Positions 18,699-26,510 of a stretch of 64,000 nucleotides of DNA are shown one piece after another (the first letter of the stretch is position 1; each line of letters starts with the position of its first letter). This stretch comes from Okibacterium sp. HSC-33S16 (GTDB lineage Bacteria; Actinomycetota; Actinomycetes; Actinomycetales; Microbacteriaceae). The notes under the pieces are model-generated. The model was not told the origin of the DNA and did no database searches. It saw only the letters and a list, made by a program, of their open reading frames with translations. The position numbers were made by a program, and so were the translations under genes. The stretch lies in assembly GCF_024171565.1 (NCBI RefSeq), contig NZ_JALJZZ010000002.1:248001-312000 (forward strand), written 5' to 3'.

Positions 18699-18840
18699 TT
18701 GCGACCTTCCTGAACGGTCCGACGCCGGCGTCGGTATTCGGATTACCAATGGCACTAATTCTAGGCATTGAGGGACCGAATGGAGGTGCTTTCTCTAACG
18801 TGATAAATGGCATCCGCTTTCCAACGTTCCAGGAGATTTT

Positions 18841-20166
18841 GTGGCTTCGGCGCACTCACCCGCATTCCCACCCACCGAACCCCTCTCCATGCACACCGGT
18901 CGCCTGCCCTGGCGCAAGACCTTCATTGCGCTCAGCGTGCCGAACTTCCGGTTGTGGACGGCCGGCAACCTGCTCGCGATGACCGCCGGCTGGACCCAGC
19001 GCATCGCCCAGGACTGGCTTGTCCTGCAGCTCACCGGCAGCCCGACGGCTGTCGGCATCACGGTGGCCATGCAGTTCGCACCGATGCTCTTTTTCGGTCT
19101 GTTTGGCGGCGTGATCGTCGATCGATACAGCAAGCGGATGCTCATGGTCATCACGCAATCGTTGTTTGCTGTCCTCAGCATCGGGCTCGCCGTGCTCACC
19201 TTGCTTGAGGTCGTCGAAGCGTGGCATGTGTTCGCTATTGCCTTCGCCACCGGTCTCGTCACGGTCATTGACAATCCGGCACGGCAAGTGATCGTCACGG
19301 AGCTCGTCGGGCAGCGCAATCTCCGCAACGCGATCAGCATCAACTCATCGGTCTTCCAACTGGCCGGCATGATCGGGCCGGCCATCGCCGGAGCACTGCT
19401 CTTGAGCGTGGGTGCCGGGCCGGCGTTCGTCATCAACGGTGTGGCCTGCGTTGTCGTGATCGGCATGCTCGGCCTCCTGCGCGCCGACCAGATGAGCCGG
19501 GTGGCACCGTCCCCGCGCGCCAAGGGGCAGCTGAAAGAGGGGCTCGCCTACGCCGTGGCGAAGCCCACCATCATCTACCCGGTCATCCTCATCGCCGTGT
19601 TCGCGGTCTTCGGGCTGACCATGCCCGTGCTCCTCGCGAGCTACGCCGACGACGTGTTCGACGTGGGGCCAGGCGGATATGGGCTCTTCAACTCGATGGT
19701 CGCGGTCGGCGCATTGACCGGGGCGCTGTTGTCCACCCGTCGGGCGTCGATTCGGTTGCGCACAATCGTGATCTGCGTGGGCGCCACCGGACTGCTGCAG
19801 GCCGCTGCCGGCCTCATGCCGTCGATCGCGCTGTTCGCCGCGTGCCTCGTCACCGTCGGCGTGGCTTCCCTGCTCTTCCTCACCGCGTCAAACTCGCTCG
19901 TGCAAATGTCGAGCAACATTGGCATTCGCGGTCGGGTGATGTCGCTCTACGTCCTCGTGCTGCTCGGCGGGCAGGCCATTGGTGGTCCACTCATGGGCGT
20001 GATCATCGAACAGTTCGGTGCACACGCCGGCATGGTGGTCTCCGGCGGTGTGCCGGCGCTCGCCGCGGCAATCGTTGCGGTCGTCCTTGCCCGGCGAGGT
20101 CAGTTGCGGTTGCAGGTGCAGCGCGGCCGGTTCGGCCCAGCCGTGCGTATTGCTCCGCGGCGCTAG
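18841..20166 (+). CDS. MFS transporter (EntS/MFS_3-like exporter)
   Basis: This is a 441-residue membrane protein with about 12 helices. NFRLWTAGNLLAMTAGWTQRIAQDWLVLQLTGS and FGLFGGVIVDRYSKRM (loop 2-3 motif GxxxDRxxKR) are typical of the MFS_3/enterobactin-exporter-like group. The GTG start has AGGAG six bases upstream. It is probably an efflux pump controlled by the divergent LysR gene; the cargo is unknown. The C-terminal 20 residues are basic and cytoplasmic. Confidence 0.87.
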   Translation: MASAHSPAFPPTEPLSMHTGRLPWRKTFIALSVPNFRLWTAGNLLAMTAGWTQRIAQDWLVLQLTGSPTAVGITVAMQFAPMLFFGLFGGVIVDRYSKRMLMVITQSLFAVLSIGLAVLTLLEVVEAWHVFAIAFATGLVTVIDNPARQVIVTELVGQRNLRNAISINSSVFQLAGMIGPAIAGALLLSVGAGPAFVINGVACVVVIGMLGLLRADQMSRVAPSPRAKGQLKEGLAYAVAKPTIIYPVILIAVFAVFGLTMPVLLASYADDVFDVGPGGYGLFNSMVAVGALTGALLSTRRASIRLRTIVICVGATGLLQAAAGLMPSIALFAACLVTVGVASLLFLTASNSLVQMSSNIGIRGRVMSLYVLVLLGGQAIGGPLMGVIIEQFGAHAGMVVSGGVPALAAAIVAVVLARRGQLRLQVQRGRFGPAVRIAPRR

Positions 20167-20172
20167 CGAGAC

Positions 20173-20982
20173 TCAGTTGCCCGGGCCCACCGGGAGCAGG
20201 TCGAGCCGGGTCACCTGTCGTGTCTCCAGGTCCACCATCGCAGCGGAATCGGGCGGAACGTGGGTCCACCCAGGTTCGTCGAGTCCACTCGAAATCACGT
20301 GGACCGCGTCGGGAGTGATGCGGTAGTCCATGGCGTAGTACTCGGTTGCATGCCGGGTTGGCATCTCCTCAGGAAACGCATACAACGCGCTGAGCGCGGT
20401 GGGCGGCGACGCGGCAAGGCTGTTGATGTGTATTGCGAACGTCGTGCTCGGGGTCAGCAATAAGGCGTTGAGGCTCGCCTCCGGGAACTCCTTCATGAGG
20501 ATACGCAGCGCCCGAGTGACACCGCTGGCCTCCGACTCAGCTTCCTCGATGCACTGCAGGACGAACCGAAAATATCGCTCGCTGTCGGTCGCTCCTCTCA
20601 GCTTTGCCGTCGACTCCGGCGTCAACAGGGCTTCGAGCTGTGGGATGGGCGCGATATTGCCGTTGTGGGCGAACGCGTAATTGCCGTCGGTGAACGGATG
20701 CGTGTTCTCCGGTGCCACCGCAAGTCCTCCTGTGGCCCAGCGCAAGTGCACCAGGCCGGCCGTTCCCAGTGGTTGCCGCGTTACCTCGGCGTACTGAGAG
20801 TCCCGGGCGGCTGATTCCGGGCTGGACACGGCATGCGTCGTGCCGTCTGCGTCGTGCCACGCCGCACCCCAGCCGTCGCCGTGCAGAGTGGCCAAAGAGG
20901 TGAAGGTGTCGAAGGCGGGTTCACCAAGGACATCGACCGGTGCGAGTGGGCGGGCGGCGACGTATCCGAGCAATCGGCACAT
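20173..20982 (-). CDS. Class II glutamine amidotransferase (EgtC/YafJ-like)
   Basis: This is a 269-residue N-terminal-nucleophile amidohydrolase. Cys2 directly follows the initiator Met (MCRLLGYVAARP), which fixes the start at ATG 20982. Further signature segments are LHGDGWGAAWHD, GLVHLRWATGG and NTHPFTDGNYAFAHNGNI. Family members remove gamma-glutamyl groups; EgtC does so in ergothioneine synthesis. It is divergent from a GCS2-type carboxylate-amine ligase, so a gamma-glutamyl addition and removal pair is suggested. No EgtB, EgtD or EgtE gene is in the window, so ergothioneine is only one option. Confidence 0.85.
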   Translation of the reverse strand: MCRLLGYVAARPLAPVDVLGEPAFDTFTSLATLHGDGWGAAWHDADGTTHAVSSPESAARDSQYAEVTRQPLGTAGLVHLRWATGGLAVAPENTHPFTDGNYAFAHNGNIAPIPQLEALLTPESTAKLRGATDSERYFRFVLQCIEEAESEASGVTRALRILMKEFPEASLNALLLTPSTTFAIHINSLAASPPTALSALYAFPEEMPTRHATEYYAMDYRITPDAVHVISSGLDEPGWTHVPPDSAAMVDLETRQVTRLDLLPVGPGN

Positions 20983-21065
20983 GGGCAGTGTCCCCTTTCT
21001 TCGATGCTCCAGCATTCCCCACTCTGGCTCTGGTGGCAACGGGTGGCGACTGCGACACTGGAGCC

Positions 21066-22184
21066 ATGCGCACGGTGGGGGTCGAAGAAGAGCTCTTGCT
21101 GGTCGATCCACAGAGCGGCACGACCCGCTCGGTCGCGACCAGGATTCTCAGGATCGCTGCGGGGGCGCCTGCGACCGCGCTGCCCGGGCATCTTGGGGGG
21201 TCCATCGCGCACGAGGTGCAGCAGCAAATGTTGGAAACGAATACAGCTCCGCACGCCGACCTTCGAGAGTTGGCCGATGACATCCGTCAGTGTCGTGATC
21301 GGGCGGTCGTGGCCGCCCGGGGAGTGGGTGCACGCGTTATCGCGTCAGGATCGTCGCCGCTCAAAGCGGAGCCGCGCCTGTTTCGCGACCCGCGGTATGA
21401 ACGGATCGCTGACGTCTTCGGAACAACGGCGAGTGAGCAGCTCACCTGCGCCTGTCACGTGCACGTCGCCGTGGAGTCCGACGACGAGGGTGTCGCGGTC
21501 ATCGACCGCATCCGCTGCTGGCTCCCGGTGCTCATTGCCCTGAGCGCGAACTCTCCGTTCTGGCACGGTCGTGACTCCCACTACGCGAGCTTCCGGTCAC
21601 AGGCGATTCTTCGCTGGCCGACCGCGGGACCGACCGATGTGTTCGGATCCGCAGAGCGCTACCACGCGATCGTCGCAGCAATGCTCGAGTCCGGCGTCAT
21701 GCTCGATAAGGGCATGGTCTACTTCGATGCGCGGTTGTCGCACCATGTCCCGACGGTCGAGATTCGGGTGGCCGATGTTTGTGTGGACGCCTCGCACACC
21801 GTGCTTCTCGCCGCTTTGGCTCGGGGACTCGTCGAGATGACGGCTCGCTCCTGGCGCGCTGGCGAGACTCCGCCACCGGTGACCGCGTCGATGCTGCGCC
21901 TGGCCAGTTGGCAAGCGGGGCGTTACGGCGTGACGGGGAACCTTCTCGATCCGTTCAGCCTCGTGCCGCGCCCGGTGGCGGACGTCGTCGGTGAACTCCA
22001 TGAGTTCGTGCGCCCGGCGCTCGTCGATACGGGTGACGACGAGCTCGTTGAGCGGGGGATCGCGGCTGTGCTCGCCCGTGGGAATGGTGCCGTGCGGCAG
22101 CGGGCGGTTTTCGCGCGTACCGGTTCGCTGCCCGACGTGGTGGCCGACCTTGCCCGCGTCACCTCGGGCCAGGATGCGTTGTAG
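21066..22184 (+). CDS. GCS2-type glutamate-cysteine ligase / carboxylate-amine ligase (YbdK-like)
   Basis: This is a 372-residue ligase. It has N-terminal VGVEEELLLVDP, central QLTCACHVHVAVES, PFWHGRDSHYASFRSQ and PTVEIRVADVCVD, the expected ATP-grasp-like glutamine-synthetase-fold motifs of the GCS2 family. Members join the gamma-carboxyl of glutamate to an amine such as cysteine. The start is ATG 21066: the weak -10 GACACT ends six bases earlier, and an upstream in-frame ATG would overlap the divergent amidotransferase gene. An EgtA-like role or a general YbdK role is possible. Confidence 0.85.
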   Translation: MRTVGVEEELLLVDPQSGTTRSVATRILRIAAGAPATALPGHLGGSIAHEVQQQMLETNTAPHADLRELADDIRQCRDRAVVAARGVGARVIASGSSPLKAEPRLFRDPRYERIADVFGTTASEQLTCACHVHVAVESDDEGVAVIDRIRCWLPVLIALSANSPFWHGRDSHYASFRSQAILRWPTAGPTDVFGSAERYHAIVAAMLESGVMLDKGMVYFDARLSHHVPTVEIRVADVCVDASHTVLLAALARGLVEMTARSWRAGETPPPVTASMLRLASWQAGRYGVTGNLLDPFSLVPRPVADVVGELHEFVRPALVDTGDDELVERGIAAVLARGNGAVRQRAVFARTGSLPDVVADLARVTSGQDAL

Positions 22185-22510
22185 TGATGCCGTTGCTCGG
22201 TCGGTATGGGTCGTTCGTGCTTCGGGTTGTGGTTGCTCGGCCGGTAAGGGTCAAGAAAACCGGAAAAACGTCGCCAAACATGACGGAGCAGAGCCGAGTC
22301 GCCGTTTCTGGCCGAGCAGGCCATAGGCATCCGTTCTCTTGCCAAACCCGACATCGCCGTGGAACACTAAGGCGTTCTTGTTTCCCAGTGTGAGGATCAC
22401 TCCGGTGAAGTTCTTCGACGGTTTCGCGCCGCAATCCGCGCGCTGACACTCGTCGATTGCCGTTTCCCGGCTCCGGTGTTCAGTGCGACCACTGAAACCT
22501 CGGGAGATGC
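22185..22510. other. 326-base intergenic region with a short direct repeat, no gene recognised
   Basis: The region before the ABC-F gene has no convincing coding frame. It contains a 19-base imperfect direct repeat, TGCTCGGTCGGTATGGGTC near 22194 and TGCTCGGCCGGTAAGGGTC about 39 bases later, and a small hairpin TGGCC-GAGCA-GGCCA at 22310-22324. ABC-F genes of the resistance type often have long attenuating leaders, but I see no clear leader peptide or alternative terminator pairing. Confidence 0.4.
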
Positions 22511-24109
22511 ATGTCTACGCTCAAGAACTCAACTATCACCCTGTCTGACGTTGGCCTGACGTGGCCTGACGGATCGGACGTTCTCACCGGCATCACCGGA
22601 ACCTTCGGCGCCGGGCGCACCGGCCTTGTTGGTGTTAATGGCTCCGGCAAGTCCACGCTGCTGCGCCTCATTGCCGGCCAGCTCTCGCCAACGGCCGGGC
22701 GAATCTCCACGGCCGGGGATGTCGACTACCTGCCTCAAACGCTCACGCTCGATGTCGGCATGACGGTCGCTGGCTTGCTCGGCATCGCCTCCAAAGTCGA
22801 CGCGCTCCGCGCTATCGAGGCTGGTGACGTGTCGGAGGAGCGATTCGACGCGCTCGGTGACGATTGGGACATCGAAACCGACGCCGCCGAGGCGCTGCGG
22901 TCCATCGGAATGGGTGCAATTGGCCTCGACCGCAGTGTCGCCGAGCTGTCGGGGGGTGAAGCGATGCTTGTCGCGATAGCGGGAATCCGGCTCCGCCGAG
23001 CACCGATTACGCTCCTCGACGAGCCAACCAACAACCTCTCCCGGCAGGCGAGGGCGCAACTCGCCACCCTTGTGCGCGGCTGGCCGGGCACCCTTGTCGT
23101 GGTCAGCCATGACACCGCTCTGCTCGAGCTCATGGACGATACGGCCGAGCTGCACGGCGGTGAGCTCAGCATCTTCGGTGGTCCGTACTCGGAGTGGAAG
23201 AACGCACTTGATGTCGAGCAGCACGCCGCCGTTCAGGCCGCGCGCACCGCCGCACAGGTTGTGAAAACCGAGAAGCGGCAGCGCATCGAAGCCGAGGTCA
23301 CACTCGCCGGTCGCGCGAGGACGGCGAGGAAAAACCGGGAGAACAAACGCGCGGCGCCCATCGTCATGAACGGGTGGGCGTCGAGCGCGCAGGTGTCGGC
23401 GGGCAAGTTGCGTTCTGAGGGCGAGGCGAAGGTACTCAGCGCCCAGGCCGCGCTCGACAGCGCCGACGCTCGGGTTCGTGACGATGCCCACATCGTCGTC
23501 GACCTGCCTGACCCCGATGTGTCGAATGCCCGTCGCATTGCAGAACTCGTCGGCACCAACCGCTCGTTCACGGTGCAGGGGCCCGAACGGATCGCGCTCG
23601 TCGGTCCGAACGGCGTCGGGAAGACGACGCTGCTCGAGAACCTGCTCGCTAACACGCCCGATCACCACGGTCGTGCTTCCGGCACCCTGCTGACCGACCG
23701 TGTCGGGTACCTGCCACAGCGCCTCGATGGCCTCGACGACGACGCATCCGTGCTCGAGAACGTGCAGGCGGTCGCCTCCACCGTGCCGGTTGGTACCATC
23801 CGCAACCGGCTTGCCCGCTTCCTCATCCGCGGCGCGACCGTTGAGCGGCCGGTGGGCACACTCTCTGGTGGTGAGCGGTTCCGTGTCGCTCTGGCGCGGC
23901 TGCTTCTCAGCGACCCGCCGCCGCAATTGCTCATTCTCGATGAACCCACGAACAATCTCGACCTTTCGAGTGTTGAGCAGCTGGTCGACGCCCTTCGGGC
24001 CTACCGTGGGGCCCTGCTTGTGGTGAGCCACGATGCCGCGTTCCTCGAGCGGCTCGGCCTCACTCGCACCCTTTACCTCGACGCCGAAGGAGGCCTGACC
24101 GAGCAGTAG
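22511..24109 (+). CDS. ABC-F family ribosome-associated ATPase
   Basis: This is a 532-residue soluble protein with two ABC domains and no membrane segment. NBD1 has Walker A GVNGSGKST (about 38-46), signature LSGGEAML and Walker B ITLLDEPTNNL. NBD2 has GPNGVGKTT, signature LSGGERFRV and LLILDEPTNNLD. The charged linker between them (about 235-310) contains KTEKRQRIEAEVTLAGRARTARK, the P-site tRNA-interaction region of ABC-F proteins. Members either protect ribosomes from antibiotics or act in translation. The long untranslated region upstream is compatible with a resistance-type gene, but the sequence does not decide it. Confidence 0.9.
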   Translation: MSTLKNSTITLSDVGLTWPDGSDVLTGITGTFGAGRTGLVGVNGSGKSTLLRLIAGQLSPTAGRISTAGDVDYLPQTLTLDVGMTVAGLLGIASKVDALRAIEAGDVSEERFDALGDDWDIETDAAEALRSIGMGAIGLDRSVAELSGGEAMLVAIAGIRLRRAPITLLDEPTNNLSRQARAQLATLVRGWPGTLVVVSHDTALLELMDDTAELHGGELSIFGGPYSEWKNALDVEQHAAVQAARTAAQVVKTEKRQRIEAEVTLAGRARTARKNRENKRAAPIVMNGWASSAQVSAGKLRSEGEAKVLSAQAALDSADARVRDDAHIVVDLPDPDVSNARRIAELVGTNRSFTVQGPERIALVGPNGVGKTTLLENLLANTPDHHGRASGTLLTDRVGYLPQRLDGLDDDASVLENVQAVASTVPVGTIRNRLARFLIRGATVERPVGTLSGGERFRVALARLLLSDPPPQLLILDEPTNNLDLSSVEQLVDALRAYRGALLVVSHDAAFLERLGLTRTLYLDAEGGLTEQ

Positions 24110-24191
24110 CCGCCGCATCGAGCGCGATGTCGGAGGGGCGACCTATACCTGAACTGTGCCGGATGACCTATCCATTTTCCTGGAGGACATC

Positions 24192-24569
24192 ATGAAGGTA
24201 CTTGTGGCACCACCCGTCATCGAACAGCCCGACGGCTCCATTAATTCATTAGCCATCGAAGGCGAACTGGTGCTCGACCCCGGCCCCTGTTCATGCGATG
24301 TCGACGACTGCATCGGCAGTTTCTCCTTCGTCGGTGCGGCCTCCGGGCGGCTGACTACGCAAGCGGTCGTGGCAGATCTGCCCTCCCTCGACCTCAATGA
24401 GTTTCGAACGATCGTGATGAGCGGATGCTGTCGCGAATGCGCGCGTGACGGTTACGCCGAACAGATGGTGCGTGATTCCCGTTACACGGCCAACCGGTGG
24501 CCGGTAGGTTCGATGATTGGCCGTCGCGACGGCTACGCGTTCCTGCAGGAGCGCGGCACCGGTTACTGA
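24192..24569 (+). CDS. Cysteine-containing hypothetical protein
   Basis: This is a 125-residue protein starting at ATG 24192, because GGAGG precedes it at good spacing; an upstream in-frame ATG has none. It contains PCSCDVDDC (three Cys within seven residues) near residue 35 and MSGCCRECARDGY (three Cys) near residue 80, so a metal site or disulphides are possible. No signal peptide or membrane segment is seen. Its stop overlaps the stop of the convergent DUF1801 gene by seven bases. I do not recognise the family. Confidence 0.7.
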   Translation: MKVLVAPPVIEQPDGSINSLAIEGELVLDPGPCSCDVDDCIGSFSFVGAASGRLTTQAVVADLPSLDLNEFRTIVMSGCCRECARDGYAEQMVRDSRYTANRWPVGSMIGRRDGYAFLQERGTGY

Positions 24570-24919
24570 GCCGATGCCCGCCGTCCGGCGATGGCGGCTG
24601 AGATCCGTTCGATGAGGTCGAGGGGAACGGGGTCGTTCCACGAGAACGTCACCGAGTCTTTCTCGGTGCGGTGTGGGGCGACCTCGCTCTCCAGTGGTTC
24701 GTCGAAACGGGGCACCGGGTAGAGGCCGATGTGCTTTTTCCAGCCGGCAAAGTGGATGGCGTAGCGTCCGCCAAGCATGATCGCCGGCATGCCGTAGCGG
24801 ATCTTCTCCTCGGCGTTGGGCACACCACGGTGAACGGCTTCGCGAATGCCCTGAAGCATTGCTCGGCGGTCGGACGGGAAGTCCGCGAGGTACTCGTCAA
24901 CAGTTCCCGGGCTAGCCAT
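24563..24919 (-). CDS. DUF1801 (YdhG/Fra-like) protein
   Basis: This is a 118-residue protein with the family pattern TVDEYLADFPSDRRAMLQGIREAV at the N-terminus, IRYGMPAIMLGGRYAIHFAGWKKHIGLYP in the middle, and FSWNDPVPLDLIERI near the end. The family includes the iron-chaperone-like YdhG; biochemical roles are mostly unproven. It overlaps the upstream SRPBCC gene by eight bases and is the third gene of the ArsR operon. Confidence 0.85.
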   Translation of the reverse strand: MASPGTVDEYLADFPSDRRAMLQGIREAVHRGVPNAEEKIRYGMPAIMLGGRYAIHFAGWKKHIGLYPVPRFDEPLESEVAPHRTEKDSVTFSWNDPVPLDLIERISAAIAGRRASAQ

Positions 24920-25376
24920 GGTGTGCTCGGAGGAACGCGTCGATGCGGGCGAACGCGCCGACCCACACGTCCGATGAGAAGAAGTCGCGCATCTCGGCGG
25001 TGGGGAAGCCGCTCTGCACGACAGTGACGAGGCAATTGTCGCCCTGCGCCTCGAAGGTGAGCTCGATACGGGTGGTCATGCTCTGGCCGTCCGGGCTGCT
25101 TCCCGTCGACTCGGTGACCAGTCGGTGGGGCCGGTCAATCTCGAGGAAGGTTTGGGTCTCGCGGAAGAGAGTGTCGGCATCAGGCCCCCACGTCGCCGTC
25201 TGCGTTCCGCCAACCCGGAGGTCGACGGTGATTTCGACGATTCCCGGGCTCTCCTCGAGAATGCTGAACCAAGTCTTCTGCTTCTCGGCGTCGGTGTACG
25301 CGTCAAAGACCTCATCGGGTGTTGCGGGCAGCAGACGCGTGATTCGAAGCGCCGTTGCGTCGGTGGTGTCACTCAT
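24912..25376 (-). CDS. SRPBCC (AHSA1-type) domain protein
   Basis: This is a 154-residue START-like protein: LRITRLLPATPDEVFDAYTDAEKQKTWF at the N-terminus, then VDLRVGGTQTATW and VTVVQSGFPTAEMRDFF. ATG 25376 is chosen because AAGGAAG lies nine bases upstream. It overlaps the ArsR gene before it and the DUF1801 gene after it by eight bases each, giving a compact ArsR-SRPBCC-DUF1801 operon. ArsR plus AHSA1 is a common actinobacterial pairing; the ligand of the hydrophobic cavity is unknown. Confidence 0.87.
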   Translation of the reverse strand: MSDTTDATALRITRLLPATPDEVFDAYTDAEKQKTWFSILEESPGIVEITVDLRVGGTQTATWGPDADTLFRETQTFLEIDRPHRLVTESTGSSPDGQSMTTRIELTFEAQGDNCLVTVVQSGFPTAEMRDFFSSDVWVGAFARIDAFLRAHHG

Positions 25377-25707
25377 TTTCTCTTCCTTTCTGCAGTGTGA
25401 AGAAGGCGTCCAGGCCGTCAAGGCGACGCTCCCAGAGCCGTTGATAGAAACTGATCCAGGTCATGGCGTCGTCCAGCCGCTCGGTTCCGAGGCGCACCTG
25501 TCGGCTCCGCCCCACTTTCTCGGTCACAACCAGTCCGGCGTTCTCGAGAACGAGAACGTGCTTTTTCATCCCGGTGAGTGTCATGCCCGCAGGCTCTGCC
25601 AGTTCTCCAATCGTCGCCGGTCCGTCGCCGAGTCGTGTCAGCACGGAGCGCCGCGTGGCATCGGACAGGGCCGAGAATGTTTGATCGAGAATCGCTTCAT
25701 GAACCAT
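25369..25707 (-). CDS. ArsR-family transcriptional regulator
   Basis: This is a 112-residue winged-helix repressor: DQTFSALSDATRRSVLTRLGDGPATIGELAEP, then the recognition region MTLTGMKKHVLVLENAGLV. It has no metal-binding Cys pair, so it is of the non-metal type that goes with AHSA1 genes. The start ATG 25707 is supported by an excellent promoter placing transcription at the start codon (leaderless). An in-frame ATG at 25734 would lie inside the promoter spacer. Two palindromes flank the promoter, so it almost certainly represses its own operon. Confidence 0.9.
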   Translation of the reverse strand: MVHEAILDQTFSALSDATRRSVLTRLGDGPATIGELAEPAGMTLTGMKKHVLVLENAGLVVTEKVGRSRQVRLGTERLDDAMTWISFYQRLWERRLDGLDAFFTLQKGRENE

Positions 25708-25743
25708 ATGGTTCACTTTACGACAGTGAACCATAAAGTTCAA
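25700..25743 (-). promoter_or_regulatory. Leaderless promoter of the ArsR operon with two 16-bp operators
   Basis: On the minus strand TTGAAC (25743-25738) and TAAAGT (25720-25715) are 17 bases apart, and the ATG follows the -10 by seven bases. Operator 1, TGAACCATATGGTTCA (25700-25715), is a perfect 16-bp palindrome over the start codon. Operator 2, TGAACCATAAAGTTCA (25727-25742), is the same site with two changes and lies over the -35 and spacer. Centres are 27 bp apart. Confidence 0.85.
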
Positions 25744-25857
25744 TGTTTTTTCGGTGAAGCACGACCGAGCTTTTCGGGCAAAGGGTTGACGCGTCTGGCT
25801 CGCCACGGTTGCGTGAGAAGACACGGCACGGCCGTTCAACGCAGCAGGAGGATATCG

Positions 25858-26385
25858 ATGAGCACCAGCTATGAACTTCACCGTGGATTCACCTTGCTGC
25901 GAACCTTCCCGGTTCCGCACGAAGTGGCTTTTCGGGCGTGGACCGACCCCGATCACCTCGGCTGGTTCTTCAACCCCGACCAGCCGACGCCGTCCGAGCC
26001 GATCGACGTCGATCTTCGAGTCGGCGGGGCCTGGCGCCAGCGAATGGTTCTCGACGAGTCGTCCAGCTATGTCACTGGAGGCATCTACCGTGAGATCTCA
26101 CCCGGCGAAAAGCTCGTCTTCTCCTGGGGCGCTGTCGGCGGCTGGCCGGAACTCGACATGCACCATCTCGACGACGTGCCCCTCATCACTGTGCTCTTCG
26201 ATGCGACGGACGCCGCCGAGGCGCGGGGCGACGCACGTCCAGCGACCGACCTCATCTTCACTCTCGCCTTTCCCGACCACCTCACGCCCGCGCAGGTGCG
26301 CGCATGGGAAGAGGTGGGTATTGAAGAGAACTGGGGAATCACGCTCGACCGACTCGGGGCCGCGCTCACCCGAACCCCTGGATAG
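25858..26385 (+). CDS. SRPBCC (AHSA1-type) domain protein
   Basis: This is a 175-residue START-like protein: LLRTFPVPHEVAFRAWTDPDHLGWFFNP, VDLRVGGAWRQRMVLDES, and FTLAFPDHLTPAQVRAWEEVGIEENW near the end. AGGAGG lies seven bases before the ATG, one of the strongest ribosome sites in the window. It is divergent from the ArsR operon (150-base gap) and is a distant paralogue of the SRPBCC gene there, so the two may act on related ligands. The ArsR operators lie too far upstream to overlap its promoter, but co-regulation is possible. Confidence 0.85.
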   Translation: MSTSYELHRGFTLLRTFPVPHEVAFRAWTDPDHLGWFFNPDQPTPSEPIDVDLRVGGAWRQRMVLDESSSYVTGGIYREISPGEKLVFSWGAVGGWPELDMHHLDDVPLITVLFDATDAAEARGDARPATDLIFTLAFPDHLTPAQVRAWEEVGIEENWGITLDRLGAALTRTPG

Positions 26386-26510
26386 GACGTGACGGGGACG
26401 CTGCACTATAACTTTGCCCGGAGCATCCGTCGAGCCTCTGGTTCCTTCTAAATTGCTCAGCGAACCTTGAATTGCCGGCGGTGAAAGCCGCCGATTCGAA
26501 GGGGCAACGA

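Noticed and set aside
22194-22251. Pair of direct repeats considered as a CRISPR or attachment site
   Set aside because: Only two imperfect 19-base copies with a short gap and no integrase or cas gene; noted only as a repeat in the intergenic region.
22529-24118. A 529-codon minus-strand frame opposite the ABC-F gene
   Set aside because: The plus strand carries complete duplicated ABC motifs; the antisense product is featureless.
24943-26385. A 480-codon plus-strand frame crossing the ArsR operon
   Set aside because: Only its last 175 codons (from 25858, with AGGAGG) are real; the first part is antisense to ArsR and SRPBCC genes.
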